A DNA stretch of 64,000 nt, taken from NCBI RefSeq assembly GCF_006345825.1, contig NZ_VCIX01000070.1, positions 10,556 to 74,555 on the forward strand, in the 5' to 3' direction. The notes under the pieces are model-generated. The model was not told where the DNA came from. It saw only the letters and a list, made by a program, of their open reading frames with translations, and did not search any database. A program made the position numbers and the translations under genes. This DNA is from Paenibacillus paridis. GTDB taxonomy: Bacteria > Bacillota > Bacilli > Paenibacillales > Paenibacillaceae. How positions within the stretch are numbered: the first letter of the stretch is position 1; every line of letters starts with the position of its first letter. Positions 15,689 through 23,760 of this stretch are shown here, one piece after another.

Positions 15689-16885
15689 TTATTTCCCGAT
15701 TTCACCCTGTACCGACTGTGCAACCTTAATCATTTCGGATTCTGGCAGATTAGCGCTCGTCAGACGGAATTGATGGCCTTCATACGTCCACGTTAGCGTC
15801 TGCTGTTCATCTGTGTTGAGCTGCCCCATCGTAAATCCAAGATCGACCATCATCCCCGGAACAAGCGATGCCGCTTGATCTTTCGGCTCCGTCTGGATCA
15901 GCGTATAGCTGTAGTCCCCAGTGTAACGGCTCATCAGTCCAGGATTACCGCCGAACACGATATCTACAAAATCCTGTTCAACTACGCCATCCGGTGTGTA
16001 AGACGGCTTCATCGCAGTAAAATCAGCTTTCTCCTCCGGTTTCGCGCCAGTGGCAGCATCATCCTCTTCCTCTTCTGCCGCATTTCCGCTGTTATTCGTT
16101 TGATCATCGCCGTCTACGGCGCTGTTCTCTGGCGTATTGCCGCTGTTGTTAGTGCCTGCATTCACATTGCTCGGCTCGTTGCCTGCTGCTCCATCATTGC
16201 CTGAATCATCCGGCAAGGTCATCGTAGGCTCTTCTGTCGATTGACTGGACGGCGTTGCGTTCATGTTCGCCTCCGTCTCGAACACGGCTTTGTCGAATTT
16301 CGGACCGAAGTCGAATTTATCAAATTTCACTTCAACCATCACCGCTGCGTTCGTGTCGCTGACTTCTACCTGAACCGGCTTGTAATCCGATTTATTGAGC
16401 CAAATTTTCTGGCGGGCCAACGATCCGTTATTGTAATTGGCCATGACATCAAACACATAGGAATCTTCATCAATGACAAACTGCCGGGAGTTATCCACCA
16501 AGATGCTTTGAATAAGCGTTTGGTACAAATAAACCTGGCCTTGATTTTGCGGCCAATCGCTTTGGAAGCGGAATACTTTATTCAGCTTCGGTGTGAGAAC
16601 GAATACGCCGTCGTCATTGCGAAGCACGATTTGTGTAATGTCCTTCTCTTCATTGGTAAGCTTGATCCGATAGTATTGCGGCTTCTGATAGGATACTTCC
16701 ACCTTGTACTCGAGTGGCTGCTGTCCCGTCCGCAGCGTCATCGTCCCGCTTCCTTGATAGCTCTCCATACTGTTTACTACTTTGTCGAGCTCCTTAACCA
16801 CGGACTCGGCGTCCTTCGTTCCGCAAGCTGCTAATACTAGCGACAAACATAATATTATTGCCGCGGTCCATGTCATGCGACGCAT
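15689..16885 (-). CDS. ydcC: LolA-like lipoprotein, YdcC-like
   Basis: This lipoprotein of 398 residues has a signal peptide with lipobox LAAC (Cys 21), then a LolA/LppX-like domain (residues 25-200) built of beta strands such as YQGSGTMTLRTGQQPLEYKVEVSYQKPQYYRIKL. A linker of about 70 residues rich in Asn, Gly, Glu and Asp follows, then a C-terminal domain with GLMSRYTGDYSYTLIQ. Bacilli YdcC is encoded in front of alr as here. The ATG at 16885 has GAGGGG eight bases upstream; an earlier in-frame start at 16906 has none. Its role at the outer face of the membrane is unknown. Confidence 0.88.
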   Translation of the reverse strand: MRRMTWTAAIILCLSLVLAACGTKDAESVVKELDKVVNSMESYQGSGTMTLRTGQQPLEYKVEVSYQKPQYYRIKLTNEEKDITQIVLRNDDGVFVLTPKLNKVFRFQSDWPQNQGQVYLYQTLIQSILVDNSRQFVIDEDSYVFDVMANYNNGSLARQKIWLNKSDYKPVQVEVSDTNAAVMVEVKFDKFDFGPKFDKAVFETEANMNATPSSQSTEEPTMTLPDDSGNDGAAGNEPSNVNAGTNNSGNTPENSAVDGDDQTNNSGNAAEEEEDDAATGAKPEEKADFTAMKPSYTPDGVVEQDFVDIVFGGNPGLMSRYTGDYSYTLIQTEPKDQAASLVPGMMVDLGFTMGQLNTDEQQTLTWTYEGHQFRLTSANLPESEMIKVAQSVQGEIGK

Positions 16886-17253
16886 GTAATCATCCCCTCT
16901 GCACATTGTTTTTTACTGGCTGATAACATGTCTATGAGGGGACTTGACCAATTATGCGGACTAGTTTGACAAGCTTAGGCAAAGCGGCCATTTTTTATTT
17001 TCAACTCGCAATTGCGTGACGTCTTCATCTCTCATCTAAACCTTACTTATTTCGATCCTTTCCTATCCTTGCGATTAAAGGCATGCTCCTCTGCATCATT
17101 AGAAAATAGAAACAGCCTACTCCCTGCCCCGCCGTTTGTCGCAGCAATACCCGCCTAAAGCCTAGTACTCACAACCGACTGCGGTCCGTTACGGATTCCA
17201 AAGCGACCCTCTACAATTAAGACATAGACGAACACGAGGAAGGATGAACGAAT
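16886..17253. other. Divergent intergenic region, no gene seen
   Basis: These 368 bases separate the ydcC-like gene (minus) from pspC (plus). Both promoters should lie here. I see no convincing ECF-type promoter in front of pspC, and no structured RNA or repeat. Confidence 0.5.
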
Positions 17254-17469
17254 ATGAAAAAGTTATTTCGATCAACTACGGATAGTAAGCTAACAGGTCT
17301 CTGCGGAGGACTTGGGCAATGGCTGGGCATTGATTCTACGATTATAAGATTGCTTGTCGTCATTACGTCGTTCTTCAGTTTTGGAGCTGTCATACTCGCT
17401 TATTTCATCGCAACGCTGATTGTGCCAAAAGCAACGAGCCAAGATTTCAGATTTGCCGACCACTACTAA
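17254..17469 (+). CDS. pspC: PspC-domain membrane protein
   Basis: This 71-residue protein is a stand-alone PspC domain: LTGLCGGLGQWLGIDSTIIRLLVVITSFFSFGAVILAYFIATLIVPK contains the conserved GGL-W-G motif followed by two membrane helices. PspC proteins take part in the phage-shock membrane stress response. It is followed after 28 bases by pspA, so the pair forms a small envelope-stress operon that ends at the terminator at 18209. The site in front of the ATG is AGGAAGG. Confidence 0.9.
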   Translation: MKKLFRSTTDSKLTGLCGGLGQWLGIDSTIIRLLVVITSFFSFGAVILAYFIATLIVPKATSQDFRFADHY

Positions 17470-17497
17470 TCAAACACATATAAGGAGAGATGATAGA

Positions 17498-18166
17498 ATG
17501 GGTATTTTACAACGCGTAGTTAGCATGACGAAGGCAGCAGCCAATGAGGTGCTGGACAAAATGGAAAACCCCGTTACGATGCTTAATCATTACCTGAGAG
17601 ATTTGGATGAAGAGATTGCGAATACCGAACGGGAAAGCTTGCATCAACAGGCGCAAGAACGCGTTTTGCAAACAAAACTTAGCGAGCTGAAGGAACAAGC
17701 CCGTTATTACGAGAGCAAAGCAGAGCAAGCTGCAGTGGAAGAGCGCGAGGAAGAAGCACGTACGGCGCTTGAAGCAAAAATTTTGTATTTGGACCAGCAC
17801 GAAGAGACCTCGAAACTGCTTCAGCTTGCCAAGCAAGCGGCATTCGAGCTTGGTCTACGGCTCGAGTCGCTCAAAGAAGAAAAAGTCAGGCTGCAAGAAA
17901 AACGCAAAGAGCTTGTCCTTCGCATGAAGAAAACCGATGGTACATCCGGTTATTCATCTTCGGACCCTTTGCATGCCAGCTCCGCCTCCAGAGGCTTTGA
18001 GCGTATCGAGCAGAAGCTAATGGAACGAGAAGCACAGCGGGAGTTATCCAGAGGTTTGTACTCCTTCGATTCGAATCAGCCAGGGCATGAATTTCAAAAC
18101 GAGCAGCGGAATGCACGCGTAGATGAAGAGTTGAAACGGTTATTGCAGAAGAAATCCGGAAACTAA
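17498..18166 (+). CDS. pspA: PspA/IM30 family protein
   Basis: This 222-residue protein starts MGILQRVVSMTKAAANEVLDKMENP, the amphipathic membrane-binding helix of PspA/IM30, and then forms long coiled coils rich in Glu, Lys and Arg (residues 27-150). PspA oligomers bind and protect damaged membrane and belong to the ESCRT-III superfamily. The open frame extends 26 codons upstream, but ATG at 17498 with AAGGAGA in front is the family start. The C-terminus (SSDPLHASSASRGFERIEQKLMEREAQ) keeps the last conserved helix. It is cotranscribed with pspC. Confidence 0.93.
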   Translation: MGILQRVVSMTKAAANEVLDKMENPVTMLNHYLRDLDEEIANTERESLHQQAQERVLQTKLSELKEQARYYESKAEQAAVEEREEEARTALEAKILYLDQHEETSKLLQLAKQAAFELGLRLESLKEEKVRLQEKRKELVLRMKKTDGTSGYSSSDPLHASSASRGFERIEQKLMEREAQRELSRGLYSFDSNQPGHEFQNEQRNARVDEELKRLLQKKSGN

Positions 18167-18208
18167 TTCCAAATCCAAGTGAGTGCTCATCTATCCGTAG
18201 AATAACAG

Positions 18209-18236
18209 CCGCCTTCCTCCCCCGAAGGCGGTTTTT
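18209..18236 (+). terminator. Intrinsic terminator after pspA
   Basis: CCGCCTTC, six-base loop, GAAGGCGG, then five T, 42 bases after the pspA stop. Confidence 0.9.
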
Positions 18237-18300
18237 CTTATGGCTAATCGCTTCTATTGCCTCCCTCTTAAACTATCCATTCTTCTCCCATCTATTAAAA

Positions 18301-18320
18301 GGGTTGGGTTGGGTTGGGTT
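18301..18320 (+). repeat. GGGTT x4 microrepeat, G-quadruplex-capable
   Basis: Four tandem GGGTT units (GGGTTGGGTTGGGTTGGG) lie 33 bases upstream of the Fur box. Four G3 runs with two-base loops fit the G-quadruplex pattern on the plus strand. Confidence 0.8.
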
Positions 18321-18352
18321 GCTTCGCTGCCTATTTTCGTTTAAACTATTAA

Positions 18353-18367
18353 TGATAATCATTATCA
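18353..18367 (+). promoter_or_regulatory. Fur box
   Basis: TGATAATCATTATCA is a perfect 7-1-7 Fur box of the Bacillus type. It lies 40 bases before the start of the AraC-type regulator gene and should repress that gene when iron is plentiful. Confidence 0.92.
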
Positions 18368-18406
18368 TTTAAACAAACAGGACAAGCTCTATTCCGGAGG
18401 AACGAC

Positions 18407-19651
18407 ATGACAAGATTGTACTCTAGCGATCAGATGCCTGAAGGACAAGGCCATTTTACAAAAACTCCTTCCCACATAATAACCACTTCGTCCACTACCT
18501 CTCTCATGCAAGCGGAGGCGTGCCCTGCCTTAGAGAACAAAGCATGCATAGACCAATCCATCACATTTATGAATGAAAAATACGCCGAGGAGCTCACCAG
18601 AGAAAGTCTCTCGGCTGTAGCTGGCATGAGCCTTTGGCATTACTCTCATCAATTCAAGCACTGGGTCGGGAAAAGTCCAATCGATTACTTAAATAGCATT
18701 CGCATAAACAAAGCCAAGGAGCAGCTTCTGCAATCCGGCATGCGCGTCAAAGAAGTTGCCAGCCAGGTTGGCTTCGAGGACGAGTTTTATTTTAGCCGGA
18801 AATTTAAAAAAGCGGCGGGCATTCCGCCAAAAGAATATGCCGCATGGACAACCAGCAGAATTGCCGCCTTCTCTTTCCCTTACGCAGGCCATTTGCTCGC
18901 ACTTGGCATTATGCCCTACGCCGCATTGGTCGATAGCGAGAGGGACGTTCATCGAAAAACAGTTTTACCCGAAATTCCTTATCATCTAAGGCGATCCAAA
19001 AGCATGGACCAAGAAATGGTTGACTATAACCGCAATACTCTTGTCCATGCGAGGCCAGAGCTGATTTTTTGTGACGATATGGTCGACGAGCAGGTCAGAG
19101 CCTCGATTAGCCGAATTGCTCGCACCGTCGTTATTCCATGGCTCGGGCTGAATTGGAGACAGCAATTCATTCAAATAGCTTCCCATCTCGGGAAAACTAG
19201 AGCTGCCAATCAATGGTTAGCCGATTATGATGCCAGAGCCTCGCTTGCAGGTGAGAAAATAAGGAAGATTTTACAATGCGAAAGCGTGTCCATCCTTCAT
19301 TTGATGCTGGGCCATCTTATTGTATACGGGAGGCGTAATGGCGGAGCCGTACTTTATGAAGATTTAAGCCTAAATTGCCCTTATGATCCGGATACGATCG
19401 ATGTGTTGAAATCGATTCAGGAGCGTGAGCTTCCTGCCTATACGGGTGACCGGTTGTTTTTGATTATTGATTCGGATGCAGCCTCGCAGCAAAAATGGCA
19501 GTCGCTGCAGCACTCTGAAATTTGGAAACAACTTAAGCCAGTTCGCAAGAGTGCCGTCCATCTTATCTCAGAATGCCCTTGGCTCGATTATTCCCCGTTT
19601 GCTCACAGTATCATCATTGAAGAAGCTCTGCGCCTTTGCGAATCCAGCTAG
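18407..19651 (+). CDS. AraC-family regulator with FecB-like sensor domain, Btr-like
   Basis: This 414-residue protein joins an AraC-type DNA-binding domain (residues 45-145: two helix-turn-helix units, ending VKEVASQVGFEDEFYFSRKFKKAAGIPPKEY) to a C-terminal substrate-binding-protein-like domain (residues 150-414: AGHLLALGIMPYAALVDS, ARPELIFCDDMVDEQ). B. subtilis Btr, which senses a siderophore and activates feuABC, has the same combination. It should bind an iron-siderophore in the cytoplasm and activate the downstream siderophore-binding protein gene. The start has GGAGGAACGAC in front. It is preceded by a perfect Fur box. Confidence 0.88.
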   Translation: MTRLYSSDQMPEGQGHFTKTPSHIITTSSTTSLMQAEACPALENKACIDQSITFMNEKYAEELTRESLSAVAGMSLWHYSHQFKHWVGKSPIDYLNSIRINKAKEQLLQSGMRVKEVASQVGFEDEFYFSRKFKKAAGIPPKEYAAWTTSRIAAFSFPYAGHLLALGIMPYAALVDSERDVHRKTVLPEIPYHLRRSKSMDQEMVDYNRNTLVHARPELIFCDDMVDEQVRASISRIARTVVIPWLGLNWRQQFIQIASHLGKTRAANQWLADYDARASLAGEKIRKILQCESVSILHLMLGHLIVYGRRNGGAVLYEDLSLNCPYDPDTIDVLKSIQERELPAYTGDRLFLIIDSDAASQQKWQSLQHSEIWKQLKPVRKSAVHLISECPWLDYSPFAHSIIIEEALRLCESS

Positions 19652-19712
19652 CCGTATGGATCGAACACGATTGTCCATGTTATGTGCAGGCAGCACGGCT
19701 TATAATACATTT

Positions 19713-19727
19713 TGATCATGATGATGA
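19713..19727 (+). promoter_or_regulatory. Possible second Fur box
   Basis: TGATCATGATGATGA matches 11 of the 14 defined positions of the Fur consensus and lies just after a TATAAT at 19701-19706, between the regulator gene and the binding-protein gene. Confidence 0.4.
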
Positions 19728-19749
19728 CTAACAAAACGGAGGTTTACCG

Positions 19750-20799
19750 ATGCGCCGCACCTATCACTCATTCCTATGCCTAACCGTTATACTCGCTGTC
19801 TTCTTACTATCCGCCTGCGGAAGCGCTACTGGAAACAATCATCCGGCAAATGCTTCTTCAGAGCCTGCTTCCTCTACTGAGACAGCTGGCGAGCCACAAA
19901 CCCGTAAAGTAGAGCATGCCTTTGGCATCACCGAGGTTCCCTCACATCCAGAGCGCATAGCTTCAATTAATTTAGAAGATATGCTGTTATCCCTGAATAT
20001 TCCGCTTGTCTTCGGGATGTCTATCGGTGAAGGGTACTATTTGAACGACAAGCTGAAGGAACAAGGAGCAGCTTCTGAAATCTGGGGAGAAAGCCTTAAT
20101 CTCGAAGCGATTCTCGCCGCTCAGCCCGATCTCATAGTGGCAAGTACGGCGATTGAGCAGGCGGATTACGAAAACCTGTCCAAAATCGCACCCACGATCA
20201 CTTATGACCGTGAAGATTGGAGAAATTCGCTTGCTTTGATCGGCGACGCGCTAGGTGCTGCCGACCACGCCAAACAGGTGATAGACAGCTATGACGAGAA
20301 GGCTGCGCAAGCGAAAATCGCTCTTGCCGATGCCAATGTTGATAAGAAGAGCATCGCCTTCATCCGCATGACCGGCAAGGATTTCCGCGTTTATTTTCCC
20401 AACTATCAAGACAAAGAAACCGGTAAAGATTGGCCGACCTATCCGGGCATCATTTACAATGAGCTGGGCCTAGCACTTGATCCAACGGTAGCAGCATGGC
20501 ATGAAAAACAGCCTAATTTTCAAAATATGACCGTCTCGCTGGAAATGCTGCCTGAGCTGAAGGCGGATTATCTATTCGTAACGATGGGCGGTGCCGGAAG
20601 CACCGATGACGAGATCAAGCAGGCAAGGGAAGCCTTCGCTGATTTTGAACAAACAAGCGTATGGCAATCCTTAGAGGCTGTTAAGCAAAAACAGATCAGA
20701 TTTGTAAACGCGAGACACTGGATCAGTTCAGGCCCAATCGCAAACAGCCAGAAAATCGACGATGTCGTAAAGGCGCTTACCGCTGTTGATGCTGAATAA
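19750..20799 (+). CDS. Iron-siderophore ABC transporter substrate-binding lipoprotein
   Basis: This 349-residue lipoprotein has a signal peptide with lipobox LSAC (Cys 23), a Ser/Pro/Thr/Glu-rich spacer and a FecB/FhuD-type binding domain: ERIASINLEDMLLSLNIPLVF, LEAILAAQPDLIVAST and, near the end, IRFVNARHWISSGP. It captures ferric siderophore at the outer membrane face and hands it to a FecCD-type permease. It follows the Btr-like regulator, the usual activator–target arrangement, but no permease or ATPase gene follows; transcription ends at a terminator 50 bases later. The partner permease must be encoded elsewhere. Confidence 0.9.
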   Translation: MRRTYHSFLCLTVILAVFLLSACGSATGNNHPANASSEPASSTETAGEPQTRKVEHAFGITEVPSHPERIASINLEDMLLSLNIPLVFGMSIGEGYYLNDKLKEQGAASEIWGESLNLEAILAAQPDLIVASTAIEQADYENLSKIAPTITYDREDWRNSLALIGDALGAADHAKQVIDSYDEKAAQAKIALADANVDKKSIAFIRMTGKDFRVYFPNYQDKETGKDWPTYPGIIYNELGLALDPTVAAWHEKQPNFQNMTVSLEMLPELKADYLFVTMGGAGSTDDEIKQAREAFADFEQTSVWQSLEAVKQKQIRFVNARHWISSGPIANSQKIDDVVKALTAVDAE

Positions 20800-20849
20800 A
20801 CTGGCTGCAAGCATACAAGAATAAAAGCCTAAAGATGCCTTCTTTCATC

Positions 20850-20908
20850 AAAAAAACAGGAGTTACACCTTTAGCAGTGAAAACTGCCTTTGGAGTAACT
20901 CCTTTTTT
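20850..20908. terminator. Bidirectional terminator between convergent genes
   Basis: AGGAGTTAC pairs with GTAACTCCT around an inner GCAGT/ACTGC stem. The plus strand is followed by TTTTTT and the minus strand by seven T, serving the binding-protein gene and the khtT gene. Confidence 0.88.
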
Positions 20909-20965
20909 ATGCCAACGCACATCGAGCAAACGACTGAATTAGCTGTATGAGCAATGAAGCATCGG

Positions 20966-21460
20966 CTATAGCGTTCCATTCAGCAGTATTGTTTTTAACT
21001 GGTTTAATTGCTTGCGTTCTCCGGCTACGACCAAGGTCAATCCAGCGGTAAATACGTATTCCGCACCCGGATTAATATGCTTCGTCTTATCCTTCTGCAC
21101 TACGGCAAGGATCGTTGCACCGGTCGTTCTGCGAATATCGAGCTCCCCAATCCGCTTGCCTACGCATTTGGACAGTGGCTCCAGCCGAAGCCATTCAATG
21201 ATCAAGCTATCCAGCGCAATCTCCTGATTTTCCAGAAACTTCGGCTTGTAGGTGATCCCTGCGATAATGGCAGAGACGACTCTTGCTTCCTCATCATCAA
21301 GCGTAACCATGGACAGCATATCGTCCGGCTCATCAGGGTCCAGATGAAAAATATCCCGCCGTTCATCGTTATGGACGACAATAACCAGCTTCTCTCCACT
21401 GCGGGTACACAGACTATACTTGCGTCCAATGCCGGGCAATTCGGTTTCTCTAAGATCCAC
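20966..21460 (-). CDS. khtT: KhtT-like K+ efflux regulatory subunit
   Basis: This 164-residue protein starts LRETELPGIGRKYSLCTRSGEKLVIVVHNDERRDIF and ends with a TrkA-C (RCK_C) domain (residues 75-160: LDSLIIEWLRLEPLSKCVGKRIGELDIRRTTGATILAVV, NPGAEYVFTAGLTLVVAGERKQL). B. subtilis KhtT, about the same length, controls the K+/H+ antiporter KhtU. I chose GTG at 21460, where GGGGGAG lies six bases upstream and the gene overlaps its neighbour by 11 bases. The khtU antiporter gene is not next door; the upstream partner is a Gre-domain protein. Confidence 0.82.
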   Translation of the reverse strand: MDLRETELPGIGRKYSLCTRSGEKLVIVVHNDERRDIFHLDPDEPDDMLSMVTLDDEEARVVSAIIAGITYKPKFLENQEIALDSLIIEWLRLEPLSKCVGKRIGELDIRRTTGATILAVVQKDKTKHINPGAEYVFTAGLTLVVAGERKQLNQLKTILLNGTL

Positions 21461-21929
21461 GTGCTTCTCCCCCTTCCATAGAGGAGTTGCCGCCAGTAAA
21501 CGTGATTGCGGCAATGCGGGTACGGATCGCTCCGGATGGCGCGGCAACGGAAATAAGATCGCCAAGATGCGCCAGCAGCAATTGCCTGCCTACAGGAGAC
21601 AGAAAGGAAATCAGGTTTTCGTCTGGATCTGCTTGATCAGGCAGCACAATTGTAAAAGAATCCTTGGTATCAAAATCTGGATATTCAAACGTGACATAGC
21701 TCCCGATAAGCACCTGGGAATGCAGCCCCTCGTCTGCCAACGAATCCGGGTCCGAAAGCAGCTTTTGTACGGTCTGTGTATACAGGGATAAAAATTGACT
21801 GATTTCCGTACGCTCCTTGCCATGCATGACAAAATAGGCGTCGAGAAAGCGATTCTTCTCGTCACCCAACAGGACAAGCTGTGCGACCAACTGTTCTCTT
21901 ACACGGGATAGACCGGTACTATGGTTCAT
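21450..21929 (-). CDS. GreA/GreB C-terminal-domain protein
   Basis: This 159-residue protein has a helical N-terminal part (residues 1-65) and a C-terminal FKBP-like Gre domain (residues 68-145: VLIGSYVTFEYPDFDTKDSFTIVLPDQADPD, SPVGRQLLLAHLGDLISV). The order resembles GreA-like or Rnk-like proteins that bind RNA polymerase near the secondary channel. The N-terminal part is short and lacks the clear acidic tip pattern of GreA, so transcript-cleavage activity is uncertain. Its start overlaps the end of a 24-codon leader frame by 11 bases, and it overlaps khtT, so all three are likely translated in a coupled way. Confidence 0.72.
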   Translation of the reverse strand: MNHSTGLSRVREQLVAQLVLLGDEKNRFLDAYFVMHGKERTEISQFLSLYTQTVQKLLSDPDSLADEGLHSQVLIGSYVTFEYPDFDTKDSFTIVLPDQADPDENLISFLSPVGRQLLLAHLGDLISVAAPSGAIRTRIAAITFTGGNSSMEGGEARGS

Positions 21930-21993
21930 AGTAAACTTCCCCCCCTATGCGCACAATGCTGATTCTGCTCAAACAACCAACTGCTTTTTTCAT
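21919..21993 (-). CDS. Possible 24-residue leader peptide of the gre–khtT operon
   Basis: This short frame starts with ATG at 21993, seven bases after a strong AGGAGGA site, encodes MKKAVGCLSRISIVRIGGEV and four more residues, and stops 11 bases inside the Gre-domain gene. The ribosome binding site follows directly after the T-run of a terminator hairpin (22008-22042). The position suggests a leader peptide or a coupling frame for the Gre-domain gene. No similarity to known leader peptides is recognised. Confidence 0.5.
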   Translation of the reverse strand: MKKAVGCLSRISIVRIGGEVYYEP

Positions 21994-22007
21994 GCTTTTC
22001 TCCTCCT

Positions 22008-22042
22008 AAAAAAATATAAGGCCTCTGCGTCAGAGGCCTTAT
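22008..22042 (-). terminator. Intrinsic terminator between ppk2 and the gre leader
   Basis: A perfect 12-bp stem (ATAAGGCCTCTG with its complement, loop of three) is followed on the minus strand by T7. The T7 runs directly into the AGGAGGA site of the leader frame. Confidence 0.92.
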
Positions 22043-22123
22043 ACCAAGCTTACCAAACATAATCGATATGTCCAGCTATTATTTAGCATTTACTCTTATT
22101 GGTCGCTTTTGGGATGCTACCGA

Positions 22124-22951
22124 CTAGCCTTCCTCCCGCTTAATTTCCTCCAGCAGCAGCTGTAATTCAGGGTTTGCAGGCGGATCCTTAAGCTCTAAGC
22201 TGCGCAAAGCATCAACCGCAATGTTTAGGACCGCATAATTGCGATACCAGCGGTTATCGGAGGGAACGATATGCCAAGGCGATGCTTTGCTGCATTTTTC
22301 AAACAGCTCCTCATAGTACTTGCCATACTGCTTCCATGATTTGCGCTCCAATAGATCGGAAGGGTCGAATTTCCAGTTTTTGCTAGGATCCTCAATCCGG
22401 CTGATCAGCTTCTCGAGCTGGAATTCCTTTGAAATGTGCAAAAAGATTTTGACAACCTTCACCCTGCTATCCGCTAATAAAGCTTCAAAATGGTTAATAT
22501 GCTTAAAGCGCTGCTTAGCCTCCGCATCATCCACCTTGCCGTGAATTCTCGTAATCAGCACTTCCTCATAATAGGAACGGTTAAACACAGTAATCTGTCC
22601 AAGTGGAGGGACGAGGTGATGCGTTCTCCATAAAAAATCATGGCGAGCCTCATCCTCGGTCGGAGTTTTGAAGCTGTAGGCCGATATGCCTTGAGGATTC
22701 AAGCCTGCGAACACTTTTTTGATGACGCCGTCCTTTCCGCTGCAATCCATCCCTTGAAATATAAAAAGCACGGACTGCTGTTTGCTGGCGATAAGCTTCT
22801 CTTGCAGCTCCTGCAATTCGAGCTCCAGGTCTCTTATCTTCTCGGTTACGTCTTCTTTGCTCGCAAAGCTTCCCGTATCCTTGGGATCATAGTCCGACAA
22901 GTCCACTTTCTTCTTCTCTGGCAGCCTATATTTTTTCGGCAAATTTATCAC
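22124..22951 (-). CDS. ppk2: PPK2 family polyphosphate kinase
   Basis: This 275-residue enzyme has the PPK2 fold: an N-terminal helical part, Walker A GMDCSGKDG, the lid region KTPTEDEARHDFLWR, Walker B TVFNRSYYEEVLITRIHG and a C-terminal SDNRWYRNYAVLNIAVDAL. It transfers phosphate between polyphosphate and nucleotides. The FNRSYYE form of the Walker B region and the length suggest class III, which acts on AMP and ADP; this is inference. It lies eight bases after the M50 protease gene and ends at a strong terminator 80 bases later. Confidence 0.9.
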   Translation of the reverse strand: MINLPKKYRLPEKKKVDLSDYDPKDTGSFASKEDVTEKIRDLELELQELQEKLIASKQQSVLFIFQGMDCSGKDGVIKKVFAGLNPQGISAYSFKTPTEDEARHDFLWRTHHLVPPLGQITVFNRSYYEEVLITRIHGKVDDAEAKQRFKHINHFEALLADSRVKVVKIFLHISKEFQLEKLISRIEDPSKNWKFDPSDLLERKSWKQYGKYYEELFEKCSKASPWHIVPSDNRWYRNYAVLNIAVDALRSLELKDPPANPELQLLLEEIKREEG

Positions 22952-22959
22952 AGCCTTCC

Positions 22960-23646
22960 TTATTTACTTATTAGTATCCCTCCCGGCCTCCTCTTAAACA
23001 AATAGCCGATCGCTATTTTGGCGCACCATAGGGCAAAGCCGCAAAATAAGAGAGACCAGACCATTGCAGGCACAGCCGTCGCCGCGCTTAAACTCGCTGC
23101 ATCGCCCGCTGCAGCTGGTTCTGATACCGATATCACGAGCAGCACAATCGGGCTAATAATCGACTCTACCAAGCAAATGAACGCCAGCAGCAAATAATAA
23201 CCCGTCCGCAGCCAGGCTGGCGCGGCAAAATAAACCAAAGCCGTTAGCGCCGTAAAACCGCCACTCCATGCCATGCCATATCCATTGCGAACGAACAGCG
23301 CCAGAGCCACTGCAGCCGTTCCGGCAATCAGAGCTAAACCCAGCCGCAGCTTTCCTTTTGCATACAAAACGAACAGGAGCAGTGCAAATAAAGCGGATCC
23401 CATATAACCGGCGAGCGCAATCGGAATCTGCATCCAGCTATCCGTATAAGAGGAATAGGTCACTCCGCTCTGGTCCGCATACAAGTAGATATGCATCACG
23501 CTGCCTTTGAGCAGAAGCGTTGCAAGTGCGTGTGCAAGCTCATGCATCAACGTGTTTACGTTTTGAAAATAAGCCGAGAATGGGATCAATCTCGTCAAAA
23601 AGGCCGTAACGATCATAATGGCCGCCATTCTTATCCAAGAGAACAT
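22960..23646 (-). CDS. M50 family metallopeptidase-like membrane protein
   Basis: This 228-residue membrane protein has about six helices and the zinc-binding HELAH motif near residue 36 (NVNTLMHELAHALATLLLKGSV). A conserved RNGYGMAWSGGF segment lies in the middle. It belongs to the small M50B-like group found in Bacillota, where an integral membrane protease activity is presumed but a substrate is not known. No clear NPDG motif for the third zinc ligand is visible, which leaves activity uncertain. It is upstream of ppk2 with eight bases between. Confidence 0.78.
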   Translation of the reverse strand: MFSWIRMAAIMIVTAFLTRLIPFSAYFQNVNTLMHELAHALATLLLKGSVMHIYLYADQSGVTYSSYTDSWMQIPIALAGYMGSALFALLLFVLYAKGKLRLGLALIAGTAAVALALFVRNGYGMAWSGGFTALTALVYFAAPAWLRTGYYLLLAFICLVESIISPIVLLVISVSEPAAAGDAASLSAATAVPAMVWSLLFCGFALWCAKIAIGYLFKRRPGGILISK

Positions 23647-23760
23647 GCCGTTGCCTCCAATTGCTCCTTATTCTACTTCTACATACGGATGAGAAAGAAA
23701 TATTGTTCAAAATACGCGCGATTGGGTAAGGATTGAGATAGAACCGAGAGGAGAGATACA

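Noticed and set aside
16241..16834. 197-codon plus-strand open frame
   Set aside because: It lies entirely opposite the ydcC-like lipoprotein gene, which has a signal peptide, lipobox and ribosome binding site.
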